DNA from: Paludicola sp. MB14-C6
GTDB lineage: Bacteria; Bacillota; Clostridia; Oscillospirales; Ruminococcaceae
Assembly (NCBI RefSeq): GCF_030908625.1
Contig: NZ_CP133133.1
Coordinates: 1,674,001 to 1,738,000, forward strand
Length of the DNA: 64,000 nt
Direction of reading: 5' to 3'
Part shown: piece after piece, positions 55,450-62,276 of the stretch
Layout: every line of letters begins with the position of its first letter
How positions within the stretch are numbered: the first letter of the stretch is position 1
Program-made: the position numbers and the translations under genes
The notes under the pieces: generated by a model
The model's database searches: none
Told to the model about the DNA's origin: nothing
What the model saw: only the letters and a program-made list of their open reading frames with translations

Positions 55450-55920
55450 CTATTCATTGATAAATGGTGGAATATGTGGCGAAGCAATAAAATTACTGTT
55501 AAATGTCTCTATTTTTTTTCCAAAGTCAATAAACTGTTTGATTAAGTCAATACCGACCTCATCAATAACCTTAGCATAATAAGCGTTAATTTGTTTTGAC
55601 ATTTGCTTGTATTCTTGTTCTCCATTTTTAGTTAGTTGAAGGAAAACTTGACGACGATCTTGCTTGGAATAAATACGTTCAATGAAACCTGTGTCATCTA
55701 GTTTATTCAAGACAGGAGTAATAGAGGCAGGTGCTACTCTCAATACCTCGCTTAAATAAGATGGTTGTGGGGGAGCTGATTTCTTAGATATATAGTCGCC
55801 AATAGTCAATAAAACTATAGTTTGCGCATGAGTTAAATGGGATACAACGTTTATACAGTTAATATTGCATTGCTGTAACGCTTTAATTGCTTCGAATATT
55901 TCTTGTGTCAAAAGATTCAT
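55450..55920 (-). CDS. MarR-family regulator of the exporter operon
   Basis: The 156-residue protein has the MarR winged helix: SYLSEVLRVAPASITPVLNK recognition region (about 77-96), then the wing ERIYSKQDRRQVFLQLTKNG. It lies 53 bases upstream of the exporter genes on the same strand, with a perfect palindromic operator over its own promoter. It is therefore probably an autorepressor released by an exported compound. AAAGGATG precedes the ATG. Confidence 0.92.
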   Translation of the reverse strand: MNLLTQEIFEAIKALQQCNINCINVVSHLTHAQTIVLLTIGDYISKKSAPPQPSYLSEVLRVAPASITPVLNKLDDTGFIERIYSKQDRRQVFLQLTKNGEQEYKQMSKQINAYYAKVIDEVGIDLIKQFIDFGKKIETFNSNFIASPHIPPFINE

Positions 55921-55926
55921 CCTTTC

Positions 55927-55949
55927 TATAATTAGATTTTCTAATTATA
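55927..55949. promoter_or_regulatory. MarR operator
   Basis: A perfect inverted repeat: TATAATTAGA (55927-55936), TTT, TCTAATTATA (55940-55949). It overlaps the -10 box of the marR-exporter promoter, so binding would shut off the operon. Confidence 0.85.
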
Positions 55950-55972
55950 TTACAATCTAATAATTAATTCAA
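55944..55972 (-). promoter_or_regulatory. Promoter of the marR-exporter operon
   Basis: On the minus strand, TTGAAT (55972-55967) and TATAAT (55949-55944) are separated by 17 bases. The -10 box is the right edge of the palindromic operator. Confidence 0.8.
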
Positions 55973-56170
55973 TTAAGAAAATATGAACGTAATTAAAACA
56001 TTCAATGGATTCCATAAAAAAATTATGAATGATATTTATAATATGTAATGAAAGCATAATATTATCTACAGTTATTATGTACAGATACCATCATAATTCT
56101 CAGTAAACTGTAAATAGGATTTGTATAAAACTGTCAGTTGAATTTATATATTTAGTGAAAAAGCAAATAC

Positions 56171-56199
56171 TTGTCAAAGACAGAATTTAGTAGTATAAT
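56171..56199 (+). promoter_or_regulatory. proS promoter
   Basis: TTGTCA (56171-56176) and TATAAT (56194-56199), 17-base spacer, 37 bases before the ATG. No T-box lies in the short leader, unlike alaS. The stretch 55973-56170 shows nothing else. Confidence 0.88.
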
Positions 56200-56235
56200 G
56201 AAAAATATATAAATTTTAAAAGGTGGTTATAAACT

Positions 56236-57675
56236 ATGGCAGGGCAAAAAAAGATGGTCGAAGACATTACTGCAATGGACGTCGACTTTGCAAAATGGTA
56301 TACTGATGTAATTAAAAAAGCTGAGCTTGTGGATTACTCTAGCGTGAAAGGTTGTATGGTAATTCGCCCGTATGGCTATGGCATATGGGAAAACATCCAA
56401 CACGATTTAGACGCAAGATTCAAAGCACTTGGACACGAAAATGTATATATGCCTATGTTTATCCCCGAAAGTTTATTACAACGTGAAAAGGATCATGTAG
56501 AAGGATTTGCACCGGAAGTTGCTTGGGTTACTCATGGCGGAAATGAACGTTTAGCAGAACGTCTTTGTGTTCGTCCAACTTCTGAAGTGTTATTCTGTGA
56601 ACATTATAAAAATATTATTCACTCTTATAGAGATTTACCAAAGCTATATAACCAATGGTGTAACGTAGTTCGTTGGGAAAAAACAACTCGTCCATTCTTA
56701 AGAACTTCTGAGTTCTTATGGCAAGAAGGCCATACAATGCATGAAACAGAAGAAGATGCAAGAAAAGAAACACTTCAAATGCTGAAAGTGTATGAAGATT
56801 TTTATCGTGAAACATTAGCTATTCCTGCAATTACAGGTCAAAAAACCGAAAAAGAAAAATTTGCAGGTGCAGTTGAAACTTATACGATTGAGCCTATGAT
56901 GCATAATGGTGTTGCATTACAAGGCGGTACTTCTCACTATTTCGGTGATGGATTTGCAAAGGCATTTGAAATTACCTATACTGATAGAAACAACAAACCA
57001 CAATATCCTCATCAAACTTCTTGGGGCGTTTCTACTCGTATGATTGGTGCAATCATCATGACACATGGTGACGATAACGGATTGGTATTACCTCCAAAAA
57101 TCGCTCCAATTCAAGTCGTTATTCTTCCGATTGCAATGCACAAAGAAGGCGTGTTGGATAAAGCTGCTGAATTAAGAGATCGTTTGAAAGCAAACTATCG
57201 TGTAAAACTAGATGATTCCGATAATTCACCGGGATGGAAGTTCAGTGAATACGAAATGAAAGGTGTTCCGCTTCGTCTTGAAATTGGACCAAAAGATATT
57301 GAGAATAATCAATGTGTATTGGTTCGTCGTGATAATCGCGAAAAAGTCTTTGTTAGCTTAGATAACCTTGAACAAGAAATTGAAACTGCACTACAAGCTG
57401 TTCATGATGGATTATATAATCGTGCATTGGAAAATCTTAAAGCAAAAACACATACTGCAAAAAACTTTGATGAATTCGTAGATACTGCGAAAAACAAGCC
57501 AGGATTTATCAAAGCTATGTGGTGCGGTGATGTCGAATGTGAAAATAAGATTAAAGATGTTACCGGCGGCGTAAAATCTCGTTGTATTCCATTTAACGAA
57601 GAGGCAATCGGCGATACTTGTGCTTGCTGCGGCAAACCTGCAAAACACTTAGTTGTTTGGGGTAAACAATATTAA
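56236..57675 (+). CDS. proS: Prolyl-tRNA synthetase (short, archaeal/eukaryotic-like form)
   Basis: Charges tRNA-Pro. The 479-residue enzyme is the short ProS form without the bacterial editing insertion: class II motif 1 region [16 protein letters not shown] (about 37), motif 2 [21 protein letters not shown] (about 140) with TMHETEEDA, and motif 3 around [17 protein letters not shown]. Next come an anticodon-binding domain and a C-terminal zinc-like domain with four Cys in [10 protein letters not shown] and TCACCGKPA, ending in Tyr as usual. AAAAGGTGG precedes the ATG. Confidence 0.97.
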   Translation: MAGQKKMVEDITAMDVDFAKWYTDVIKKAELVDYSSVKGCMVIRPYGYGIWENIQHDLDARFKALGHENVYMPMFIPESLLQREKDHVEGFAPEVAWVTHGGNERLAERLCVRPTSEVLFCEHYKNIIHSYRDLPKLYNQWCNVVRWEKTTRPFLRTSEFLWQEGHTMHETEEDARKETLQMLKVYEDFYRETLAIPAITGQKTEKEKFAGAVETYTIEPMMHNGVALQGGTSHYFGDGFAKAFEITYTDRNNKPQYPHQTSWGVSTRMIGAIIMTHGDDNGLVLPPKIAPIQVVILPIAMHKEGVLDKAAELRDRLKANYRVKLDDSDNSPGWKFSEYEMKGVPLRLEIGPKDIENNQCVLVRRDNREKVFVSLDNLEQEIETALQAVHDGLYNRALENLKAKTHTAKNFDEFVDTAKNKPGFIKAMWCGDVECENKIKDVTGGVKSRCIPFNEEAIGDTCACCGKPAKHLVVWGKQY

Positions 57676-57701
57676 AGGCAAAACTGCTTTTGACAAAAGA
57701 T

Positions 57702-57733
57702 ATAGCGGTACAGAGAAAACTCTGTACCGCTAT
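57702..57733 (+). terminator. proS terminator
   Basis: ATAGCGGTACAGAG (57702-57715) and its exact complement (57720-57733) enclose an AAAA loop. Confidence 0.85.
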
Positions 57734-57761
57734 TTGTATCTAATATAAGGAGAAATGACAT

Positions 57762-58055
57762 ATGGATCAATCAATGAAAGCAATGTGTGGTACTTATTGT
57801 GGAGAATGTGAATGGAAGGAGCCATGTAATTGTCCTGGATGTAAAGCTTGTAAAAGTAAGATGTTCTGGGGCGAATGTGATAAAGCAAAATGTTGTATCA
57901 GTAAAGGGTATGAGCATTGTGGACAATGTGAAGAAATGCCATGCCAAATGTTAAGCGACCTATTTGCTGACCAAGAACATGGTGACAACGGCGCTAGACT
58001 ACGAAACTTAAAAAACTGGACGGATGGAAACGATAGTTACGAGAAGCTAAGATAA
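57762..58055 (+). CDS. DUF3795-type cysteine-rich protein
   Basis: The 97-residue protein has about 14 cysteines, mainly in CGTYCGECEWKEPCNCPGCK and GHC/CGQCEEMPCQML patterns, as in DUF3795 proteins that probably bind metal or iron-sulfur clusters. The function in the family is unknown. The ATG at 57762 follows AAGGAG. It lies between the proS terminator and the RAYT gene and probably needs its own weak promoter, which I could not identify. Confidence 0.85.
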   Translation: MDQSMKAMCGTYCGECEWKEPCNCPGCKACKSKMFWGECDKAKCCISKGYEHCGQCEEMPCQMLSDLFADQEHGDNGARLRNLKNWTDGNDSYEKLR

Positions 58056-58178
58056 TAAAGCTTGAATGAGTTAATTCATTACTTATTACAGTATGATTAT
58101 GTAATGAATTTTGGCTTTTTATATAATATGTAGAACGCTATGTTGTAATTATTGATGCATATTTAATTATTATGTAAT

Positions 58179-58207
58179 GTAGGGAACGACCCCTGTGTCG
58201 TTCCGTC
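58179..58207 (+). repeat. REP-like palindrome upstream of the RAYT gene
   Basis: The unit starts GTAGGG and holds exact arms GGAACGAC (58183-58190) and GTCGTTCC (58197-58204). It ends 22 bases before the RAYT start codon, where REP elements commonly flank their transposase genes. It matches, inverted, a second copy inside the gene at 58487-58513. Confidence 0.75.
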
Positions 58208-58229
58208 TTATGAAATGAGATGATTTTAT

Positions 58230-58700
58230 TTGAACGAATTACCACAAAGAAAATTACAACGATTAAAAGGTTATGATTATTCCCACAATGGCGCATATTT
58301 TATTACAATATGTACGCAAAATCGTCAGCAATTATTTGGTGAAATATTTAATAATACTATGCTGATAAATAATGCTGGTAAAATGATCGAAGAAAGGCTA
58401 TTAAATATTATAAACGATGTTGTTTTTCTTGATAAACATATTATAATGCCCGACCATATTCACGCAATTGTTATTATTAATCACAACGGAACGACACAGG
58501 GACCGTTCCCTACGTTGTCGGAGATTGTGCAGAGATTTAAAACAATAACGACAAAATTGTATATAGACAGTGTAAAAAATGGTGAGTATCCACCGTTTGA
58601 CAAGAAAATCTGGCAAAAATCATTTAATGATAGAATTATCCGTAATGAAAAGGAATATCGTGAGATTAGACAATATATAGATGAAAACCCATTGAAATAG
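58230..58700 (+). CDS. REP-associated tyrosine transposase (RAYT, Y1 HUH family)
   Basis: RAYTs are single-copy relatives of IS200 transposases that cut single-stranded DNA at REP hairpins. The 156-residue protein has the family start PQRKLQRLKGYDYSHNGAYF followed by ITICTQNRQQL, the HUH motif in MPDHIHAIVII (about 70), and the C-terminal helix with the likely catalytic Tyr (EYREIRQYIDENPL). The start is TTG at 58230, with TGAGATGA upstream as a weak site. A REP-like hairpin lies just before the gene and an inverted copy lies within its coding region. A decayed relative occurs at 62003-62263. Confidence 0.9.
   Translation: MNELPQRKLQRLKGYDYSHNGAYFITICTQNRQQLFGEIFNNTMLINNAGKMIEERLLNIINDVVFLDKHIIMPDHIHAIVIINHNGTTQGPFPTLSEIVQRFKTITTKLYIDSVKNGEYPPFDKKIWQKSFNDRIIRNEKEYREIRQYIDENPLK
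58487..58513 (-). repeat. REP-like palindrome inside the RAYT coding region
   Basis: Read on the minus strand from 58513, it begins GTAGGGAACG and ends GTGTCGTTCCG, matching the copy at 58179-58205 in all but 3 of 27 positions. In the gene it encodes residues around NGTTQGPFPTLS. Confidence 0.75.
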
Positions 58701-58724
58701 AAGATTGAACATAATCTTTACATA

Positions 58725-58770
58725 ACGATACCCTCAGAAAAAAGTTATTACTCTTTTCTGAGGGTATCGT
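58725..58770 (+). terminator. Long hairpin after the RAYT gene
   Basis: The arms 58725-58741 and 58754-58770 are exact 17-base complements (ACGATACCCTCAG core) followed by ATTTCTTTATTT. Confidence 0.75.
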
Positions 58771-58815
58771 ATTTCTTTATTTGGCTTATTAACGCTAAGC
58801 ATTTTTGCAACAATA

Positions 58816-58841
58816 AACCCCGAATCTTTTGATTCGGGGTT
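58816..58841. terminator. Second strong hairpin between RAYT and IS200-like element
   Basis: AACCCCGAATC (58816-58826) and GATTCGGGGTT (58831-58841) around TTTT. It may insulate the IS200-like element or have been the terminator of a lost neighbour. Confidence 0.6.
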
Positions 58842-58924
58842 GTTATTATTGGTTGTTGCCTTTAGGCTTAATAAAACCCCTGGTTCTACCAGGGGTAGAT
58901 AAAAAAGCCTTGGCAAAAATAAAA

Positions 58925-58980
58925 CCTCCATGTTAAAATAGTGACGGTTTGGCGACCGTATCACAAAGATAACAAGGAGG
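58925..58980 (+). promoter_or_regulatory. Ribosome-site-sequestering leader of IS200-like tnpA
   Basis: CCTCCATGTT (58925-58934) can pair with AACAAGGAGG (58971-58980), which contains the GGAGG ribosome site, with one mismatch. An inner GTGACGGT/ACCG-TCAC hairpin (58941-58964) closes the structure. Blocking of the ribosome site in the leader is an established way IS200 keeps transposase low; here it is inferred from pairing. Confidence 0.7.
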
Positions 58981-58989
58981 AATTAAGCA

Positions 58990-59457
58990 ATGAAAAATGA
59001 AGTAAAACAGACAGCACATTCAAGTTATAGGTGCGAATACCATATAGTGTTTGCACCAAAATATAGAAGAAAAATAATTTATAAAGATTTGCGAAGAGAT
59101 GTAGGTGAAATATTTCGAAAATTATGCACAGAAATGAAAGTGGAAATAATAGAAGCGGAGGCATGTGTAGATCACATACACATGTTAGTAAGTATTCCAC
59201 CGTATATGAGTATATCACAGTTTGTAGGAACACTCAAGAGTAAGAGTGCACTGATGATATTCGATAGGCATGCAAATTTAAAATATAAATATGGATCACG
59301 AAATTTTTGGTGTAGAGGTTATTTTGTAGATACAGTAGGAAAAAATGAAAAGAAAATAGCAGAGTACATTCGAAACCAATTAGAAGAAGATTATGCAAAA
59401 GACCAAATTTCATTTAAAGAATATACGGACCCGTTTACGGGTAATCAAGTGAAATAG
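58990..59457 (+). CDS. tnpA: IS200/IS605-family TnpA transposase
   Basis: The 155-residue Y1 HUH transposase moves single-stranded DNA. It has YHIVFAPKYRRKIIYKDL near the start, the HUH motif CVDHIHMLVSIPP (about 61), a FWCRGYFVDTVG segment (about 108), and the catalytic Tyr in KKIAEYIRNQ (about 131). The length is normal and it appears intact. The GGAGG site ahead of the ATG is predicted to be masked in the mRNA. It is only remotely related to the RAYT gene 290 bases upstream. Confidence 0.95.
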   Translation: MKNEVKQTAHSSYRCEYHIVFAPKYRRKIIYKDLRRDVGEIFRKLCTEMKVEIIEAEACVDHIHMLVSIPPYMSISQFVGTLKSKSALMIFDRHANLKYKYGSRNFWCRGYFVDTVGKNEKKIAEYIRNQLEEDYAKDQISFKEYTDPFTGNQVK

Positions 59458-59568
59458 GGCAAAAAACAAACAGCCACTTATAGTGGCTGCCTGTAATTGT
59501 GATGCGATGACAAACTTTCAGTACCCCTTTGAGGGGTCAGCACGAGTTGACCCTTCTAGGGTCTGAGC

Positions 59569-59592
59569 AAACCACTAGTTCACTAGTGGTTT
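59569..59592. terminator. Hairpin between IS200-like element and pduL
   Basis: AAACCACTAG (59569-59578) and CTAGTGGTTT (59583-59592) around TTCA, 5 bases past the pduL stop. It could end pduL transcription or form the end of the IS element. Confidence 0.6.
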
Positions 59593-59596
59593 TGAT

Positions 59597-60169
59597 TTAT
59601 AGTTTGATAATTTCGCCGTAAACAACACCTGCACATTGTGCAGCATTTGCTTCGTCAGTGTCTAAATGCATTGCTAATGCAAATTTATCAGATACACGAA
59701 CAACAACATCGCCGAAAACTGTTTTTCTGTCTGGAGTTTCGATTTTAACCCAAACGATGTCTTTATCTTTTACATTTAATTTTGTTGCATCCCCGCAAGT
59801 CATATGTATATGTCTTTTTGCAACAATAACACCTTTTGTTAGCTCAATTTCACCCGCTGGACCAATTAATTTACAAGGTGCACTACCTTCTATATCACCT
59901 GATTCACGGATTGGTGCAGTAACTCCAAGTGTTCTTGCATCAGATAAAGAAACTTCGATTTGTGTTTCAGGACGAACCGGACCTAAGATACTCATAGTAA
60001 GTTGTCCACGAGGGCCAACAACAGTAACTTTTTCATTGGTTGCAAATTGACCAGGTTGTGATAAATCTTTTTTGTTAGAAAGGCTAGCACCTTTACCAAA
60101 CAAAGTTTCTAAATCTGCTTGAGATACATGAAGATGACGTGCAGATGTTTCAACAATAAATTTTTCCAT
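59597..60169 (-). CDS. pduL: Phosphate propanoyl/acetyltransferase, PduL type
   Basis: PduL converts acyl-CoA and phosphate to acyl phosphate. The 190-residue protein has the two zinc-site motifs, ARHLHVSQ (about 8) and AKRHIHM (about 115), and the two repeated barrel halves. There is no shell-targeting extension at the N-terminus (MEKFIVETSARHLH), and no microcompartment genes are nearby, so it probably works in the cytosol making acetyl phosphate. The ATG at 60169 follows GGAGA; in-frame extensions upstream lack a site. It fits downstream of PFOR in fermentation. Confidence 0.92.
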   Translation of the reverse strand: MEKFIVETSARHLHVSQADLETLFGKGASLSNKKDLSQPGQFATNEKVTVVGPRGQLTMSILGPVRPETQIEVSLSDARTLGVTAPIRESGDIEGSAPCKLIGPAGEIELTKGVIVAKRHIHMTCGDATKLNVKDKDIVWVKIETPDRKTVFGDVVVRVSDKFALAMHLDTDEANAAQCAGVVYGEIIKL

Positions 60170-60318
60170 TTTAGTAATTCTCCATTCCACTATATACATT
60201 ATACTCATGTTATTATAATACAAAGTAAACCATTTTTCAATATTAGCTTAATATTTTAAGAAACATTGGAAAAGTATTTGCAAGATTTCATATAAAGTAT
60301 AGCGTATGTAGGGGTTTT

Positions 60319-60672
60319 TTACATCCTTTGATTTAGCCCAAAACTAACAGATAATGCAGTATCAATTAAATTCATTGAATTGCTATCTAAGGCACCCATC
60401 TTTTCTTTTAATCTTTTTTTATCTATTGTTCTGATTTGTTCTAAAAGAACAATAGAGTTTTTTTGAAGACCGCAATTTTCGGCAGGTAATTCAATATGAG
60501 TGGGTAGCTTTGATTTGTCACGCTGACTTGTAATTGCAGCAGCAATGACAGTCGGACTATATTTATTTCCAATATCATTTTGTACAATCAAAACAGGTCG
60601 CATACCGCCTTGCTCCGATCCAATTACCGGGCTTAAGTCGGCATAATAGATTTCGCCTCGTTTGATAGACAT
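60319..60672 (-). CDS. MazF/PemK-family endoribonuclease
   Basis: The 117-residue protein has the MazF start [20 protein letters not shown] (catalytic Arg region), [12 protein letters not shown], the [16 protein letters not shown] loop and the [14 protein letters not shown] dimer segment. These are all features of active MazF/NdoA toxins that cut mRNA at short sequences. The ATG at 60672 follows AAAGGAGTG. No mazE-like antitoxin gene lies immediately upstream, where Firmicutes usually carry it; the nearest open frame there shows no antitoxin features. It may be a solitary MazF or be controlled by a distant antitoxin. Confidence 0.9.
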   Translation of the reverse strand: MSIKRGEIYYADLSPVIGSEQGGMRPVLIVQNDIGNKYSPTVIAAAITSQRDKSKLPTHIELPAENCGLQKNSIVLLEQIRTIDKKRLKEKMGALDSNSMNLIDTALSVSFGLNQRM

Positions 60673-60858
60673 ACTATTCACACTCCTTTTTATTCATTTC
60701 ATCATGCAGTGTTGAAAAATAGCTTGCATATAATATCTATATTGTTGGGTAGTATCTTTCGTTTTATACACATTTTGTTAAACGTCAGTAGTAGAAAATT
60801 CCGGTTTCTTACATGCAAGTAAATGAGTGTATTACTCATGTGCTTTGATAAAAAAGAC

Positions 60859-60887
60859 TTGAGTAACAATAGTCTCAGTATTATAAT
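60859..60887 (+). promoter_or_regulatory. GNAT gene promoter
   Basis: TTGAGT (60859-60864) and TATAAT (60882-60887) with a 17-base spacer. Confidence 0.65.
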
Positions 60888-60953
60888 ATTAAGTACACTT
60901 TGTATTTGATAATGAAACATTGAAGTAAAAGAAGGCGGAGGACTTTATATATT

Positions 60954-61382
60954 ATGAAAATGAAATGGAATTATGGAAAAGAGCATTTATTTGATTGCTT
61001 TTTTGTTAGAAAAAAAGTTTTTGTTATTGAGCAAGGATTTTCAGAAGAGTTAGAGTTTGACGCTATTGATAATATTGCTCATCATTTATGTATCTATAAT
61101 GAGAACGAAGAGCCAATTGCAACAGCTAGACTTTTTTGTGAAAAAGATGTATATCATTGTGGAAGAATATGTATAATAAAAGAGTATAGAGGAACCGGGC
61201 TTGGCGAAATCATTATGAAAGCATTAGAAGAAAAAGCAAGAGAATTGAATGCAGCAGAGCTAGAGCTGAGTGCTCAAGTAAGAGTAAAGCCATTTTATGA
61301 AAAGGCAGGATACCAATCCGTAGGAGCAGAATATATGGATGAGCATTGCCCTCATATTAGGATGATTAAGCATTTAAACTAA
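60954..61382 (+). CDS. GNAT-family N-acetyltransferase
   Basis: The 142-residue protein has the GNAT acetyl-CoA loop EYRGTGLGEIIMKAL (motif A, about 82) and the strand LELSAQVRVKPFYEKAGYQ (about 104), close to the ElaA-like branch. The N-terminal VRKKVFVIEQGFSEELEFD region is typical. It probably acetylates a small amine or a protein N-terminus; the substrate is unknown. GGCGGAGG lies upstream, and two ATGs are in frame at the start (MKMKW). Confidence 0.88.
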   Translation: MKMKWNYGKEHLFDCFFVRKKVFVIEQGFSEELEFDAIDNIAHHLCIYNENEEPIATARLFCEKDVYHCGRICIIKEYRGTGLGEIIMKALEEKARELNAAELELSAQVRVKPFYEKAGYQSVGAEYMDEHCPHIRMIKHLN

Positions 61383-61411
61383 TAATATTTTGTAAATTTT
61401 TCCCTAGTTGG

Positions 61412-61440
61412 TTTACACTTTGTATAAAGTATGGTATGAT
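61412..61440 (+). promoter_or_regulatory. Promoter of the 61.5 kb small gene
   Basis: TTTACA (61412-61417) and TATGAT (61435-61440), 17-base spacer. Confidence 0.55.
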
Positions 61441-61516
61441 AATAATAATTAGACATATGAAGTAGTATAGCTTTTGACAGTTGAAAAGGACTTAGATAAT
61501 GAAAGGGAGGACTATT

Positions 61517-61807
61517 ATGGATAACATAAGCACTGATTTTTTTTCATATAAGGGTAAACCTTTGGTGAAAAAAGGAAACATTATCTATTATGGTAGCATG
61601 AAAGATGAGTATGTAGTGATGATACAAATTCAAGATACAAAAAAAGAAGGCCAACTCACTTTGTCCAATAACATCGTGGTTCAATTGATGAGAACCGGCA
61701 AGGATGTAAAACCACAAGATATGGTGGTAAAGAAAAGCGAAAAAGTTGGAATGTTTAGTGCAATGGAAATTGCAGACATTTGGCTTGAAAGAGCATTATC
61801 CGAATAA
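61517..61807 (+). CDS. Conserved-looking small protein of unknown function
   Basis: A 96-residue cytosolic protein beginning MDNISTDFFSYKGKPLVKKG, with regular strand-like stretches (IIYYGSMKDEYVVMIQIQDT, LTLSNNIVVQLM) and a C-terminal helix (FSAMEIADIWLERAL). I chose the ATG at 61517 after AGGGAGG; the ATG at 61499 overlaps that site. It has its own promoter and a strong terminator, so it is a real single-gene unit, but I do not recognise the family. Confidence 0.8.
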   Translation: MDNISTDFFSYKGKPLVKKGNIIYYGSMKDEYVVMIQIQDTKKEGQLTLSNNIVVQLMRTGKDVKPQDMVVKKSEKVGMFSAMEIADIWLERALSE

Positions 61808-61810
61808 TAT

Positions 61811-61839
61811 AAGCCCACTATTCAAGTAATAGTGGGCTT
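61811..61839 (+). terminator. Terminator of the 61.5 kb small gene
   Basis: AAGCCCACTATT (61811-61822) and its exact complement (61828-61839) with a CAAGT loop. Confidence 0.88.
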
Positions 61840-61866
61840 TGTGTTTTGATAGGGAAGATATATTTT

Positions 61867-61893
61867 GTAATGGCGAACCTGTGTGTTCGCCCG
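61867..61893 (+). repeat. Degenerate REP-like palindrome upstream of the RAYT remnant
   Basis: Arms GGCGAAC (61872-61878) and GTTCGCC (61885-61891) are preceded by GTAAT, where related units read GTAGG. Like the unit at 58179, it lies upstream of a RAYT sequence. The unexplained stretch 61894-62002 has no supported gene. Confidence 0.5.
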
Positions 61894-62002
61894 AGGATAT
61901 TATAAAAAGTTTAAAAGGTGATGAAGATGTTGTTTTAGATTGGAAAATGATGTATGATTGTGGTTAATAGAGCAAATTATTGTTTCATAGGTGGTGATAA
62001 TT

Positions 62003-62263
62003 TTGGAATTATCTAAACGAAAGCAGATCGGTTAGATAAATATAATTATTCGACATACGGGGCATATTTTGTAACGATATGTGTTGCGAATAGACATAGA
62101 TTGTTGTGGAAAAATGTCGAGGATTATAAAACAATTTAAAGGATCAATAACCAAATAGATTGTTTTTTCTATCTGGCAAAAATCATTTAATGATAGGATA
62201 ATCCGCAATGAGCAGGAGTATTGTGAGATTTGGCAATACATAAATGAAAATTGGTTAAAATGA
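62003..62263 (+). pseudogene. RAYT pseudogene (internally deleted, frameshifted)
   Basis: TTG 62003 reads LELSKRKQ, then needs a frame change to continue RLDKYNYSTYGAYFVTIC and VANRHRLL, matching the start of the intact RAYT at 58230. After 62138 a gap follows. The final part resumes as IWQKSFNDRIIRNEQEY and QYINENWLK, with TGA at 62261-62263, nearly identical to the intact protein's C-terminus. The middle third, with the HUH motif, is missing. It is certainly inactive; a decayed second copy. Confidence 0.88.
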
Positions 62264-62276
62264 GAGGAAATTTAAA

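Larger units (their letters stand above)
58870..59592 (+). mobile_element. IS200/IS605-family element (tnpA only)
   Basis: The transposase gene is flanked by subterminal hairpins expected for this family: left ACCCCTGGT/ACCAGGGGT at 58876-58896; right ACCCCT/AGGGGT at 59523-59537 and GACCCT/AGGGTC at 59549-59563. A further hairpin, 59569-59592, may be the outermost right-end structure. There is no tnpB. Exact cleavage sites cannot be set without a comparison, so the ends are approximate. Confidence 0.75.

Noticed and set aside
59597-60169. Bacterial microcompartment locus around pduL
   Set aside because: No shell protein genes nearby and no encapsulation peptide at the N-terminus.
60702-60920. 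72-codon minus-strand frame upstream of mazF as a MazE antitoxin
   Set aside because: No AbrB or ribbon-helix-helix pattern and no ribosome site; the composition looks like translated AT-rich intergenic DNA.
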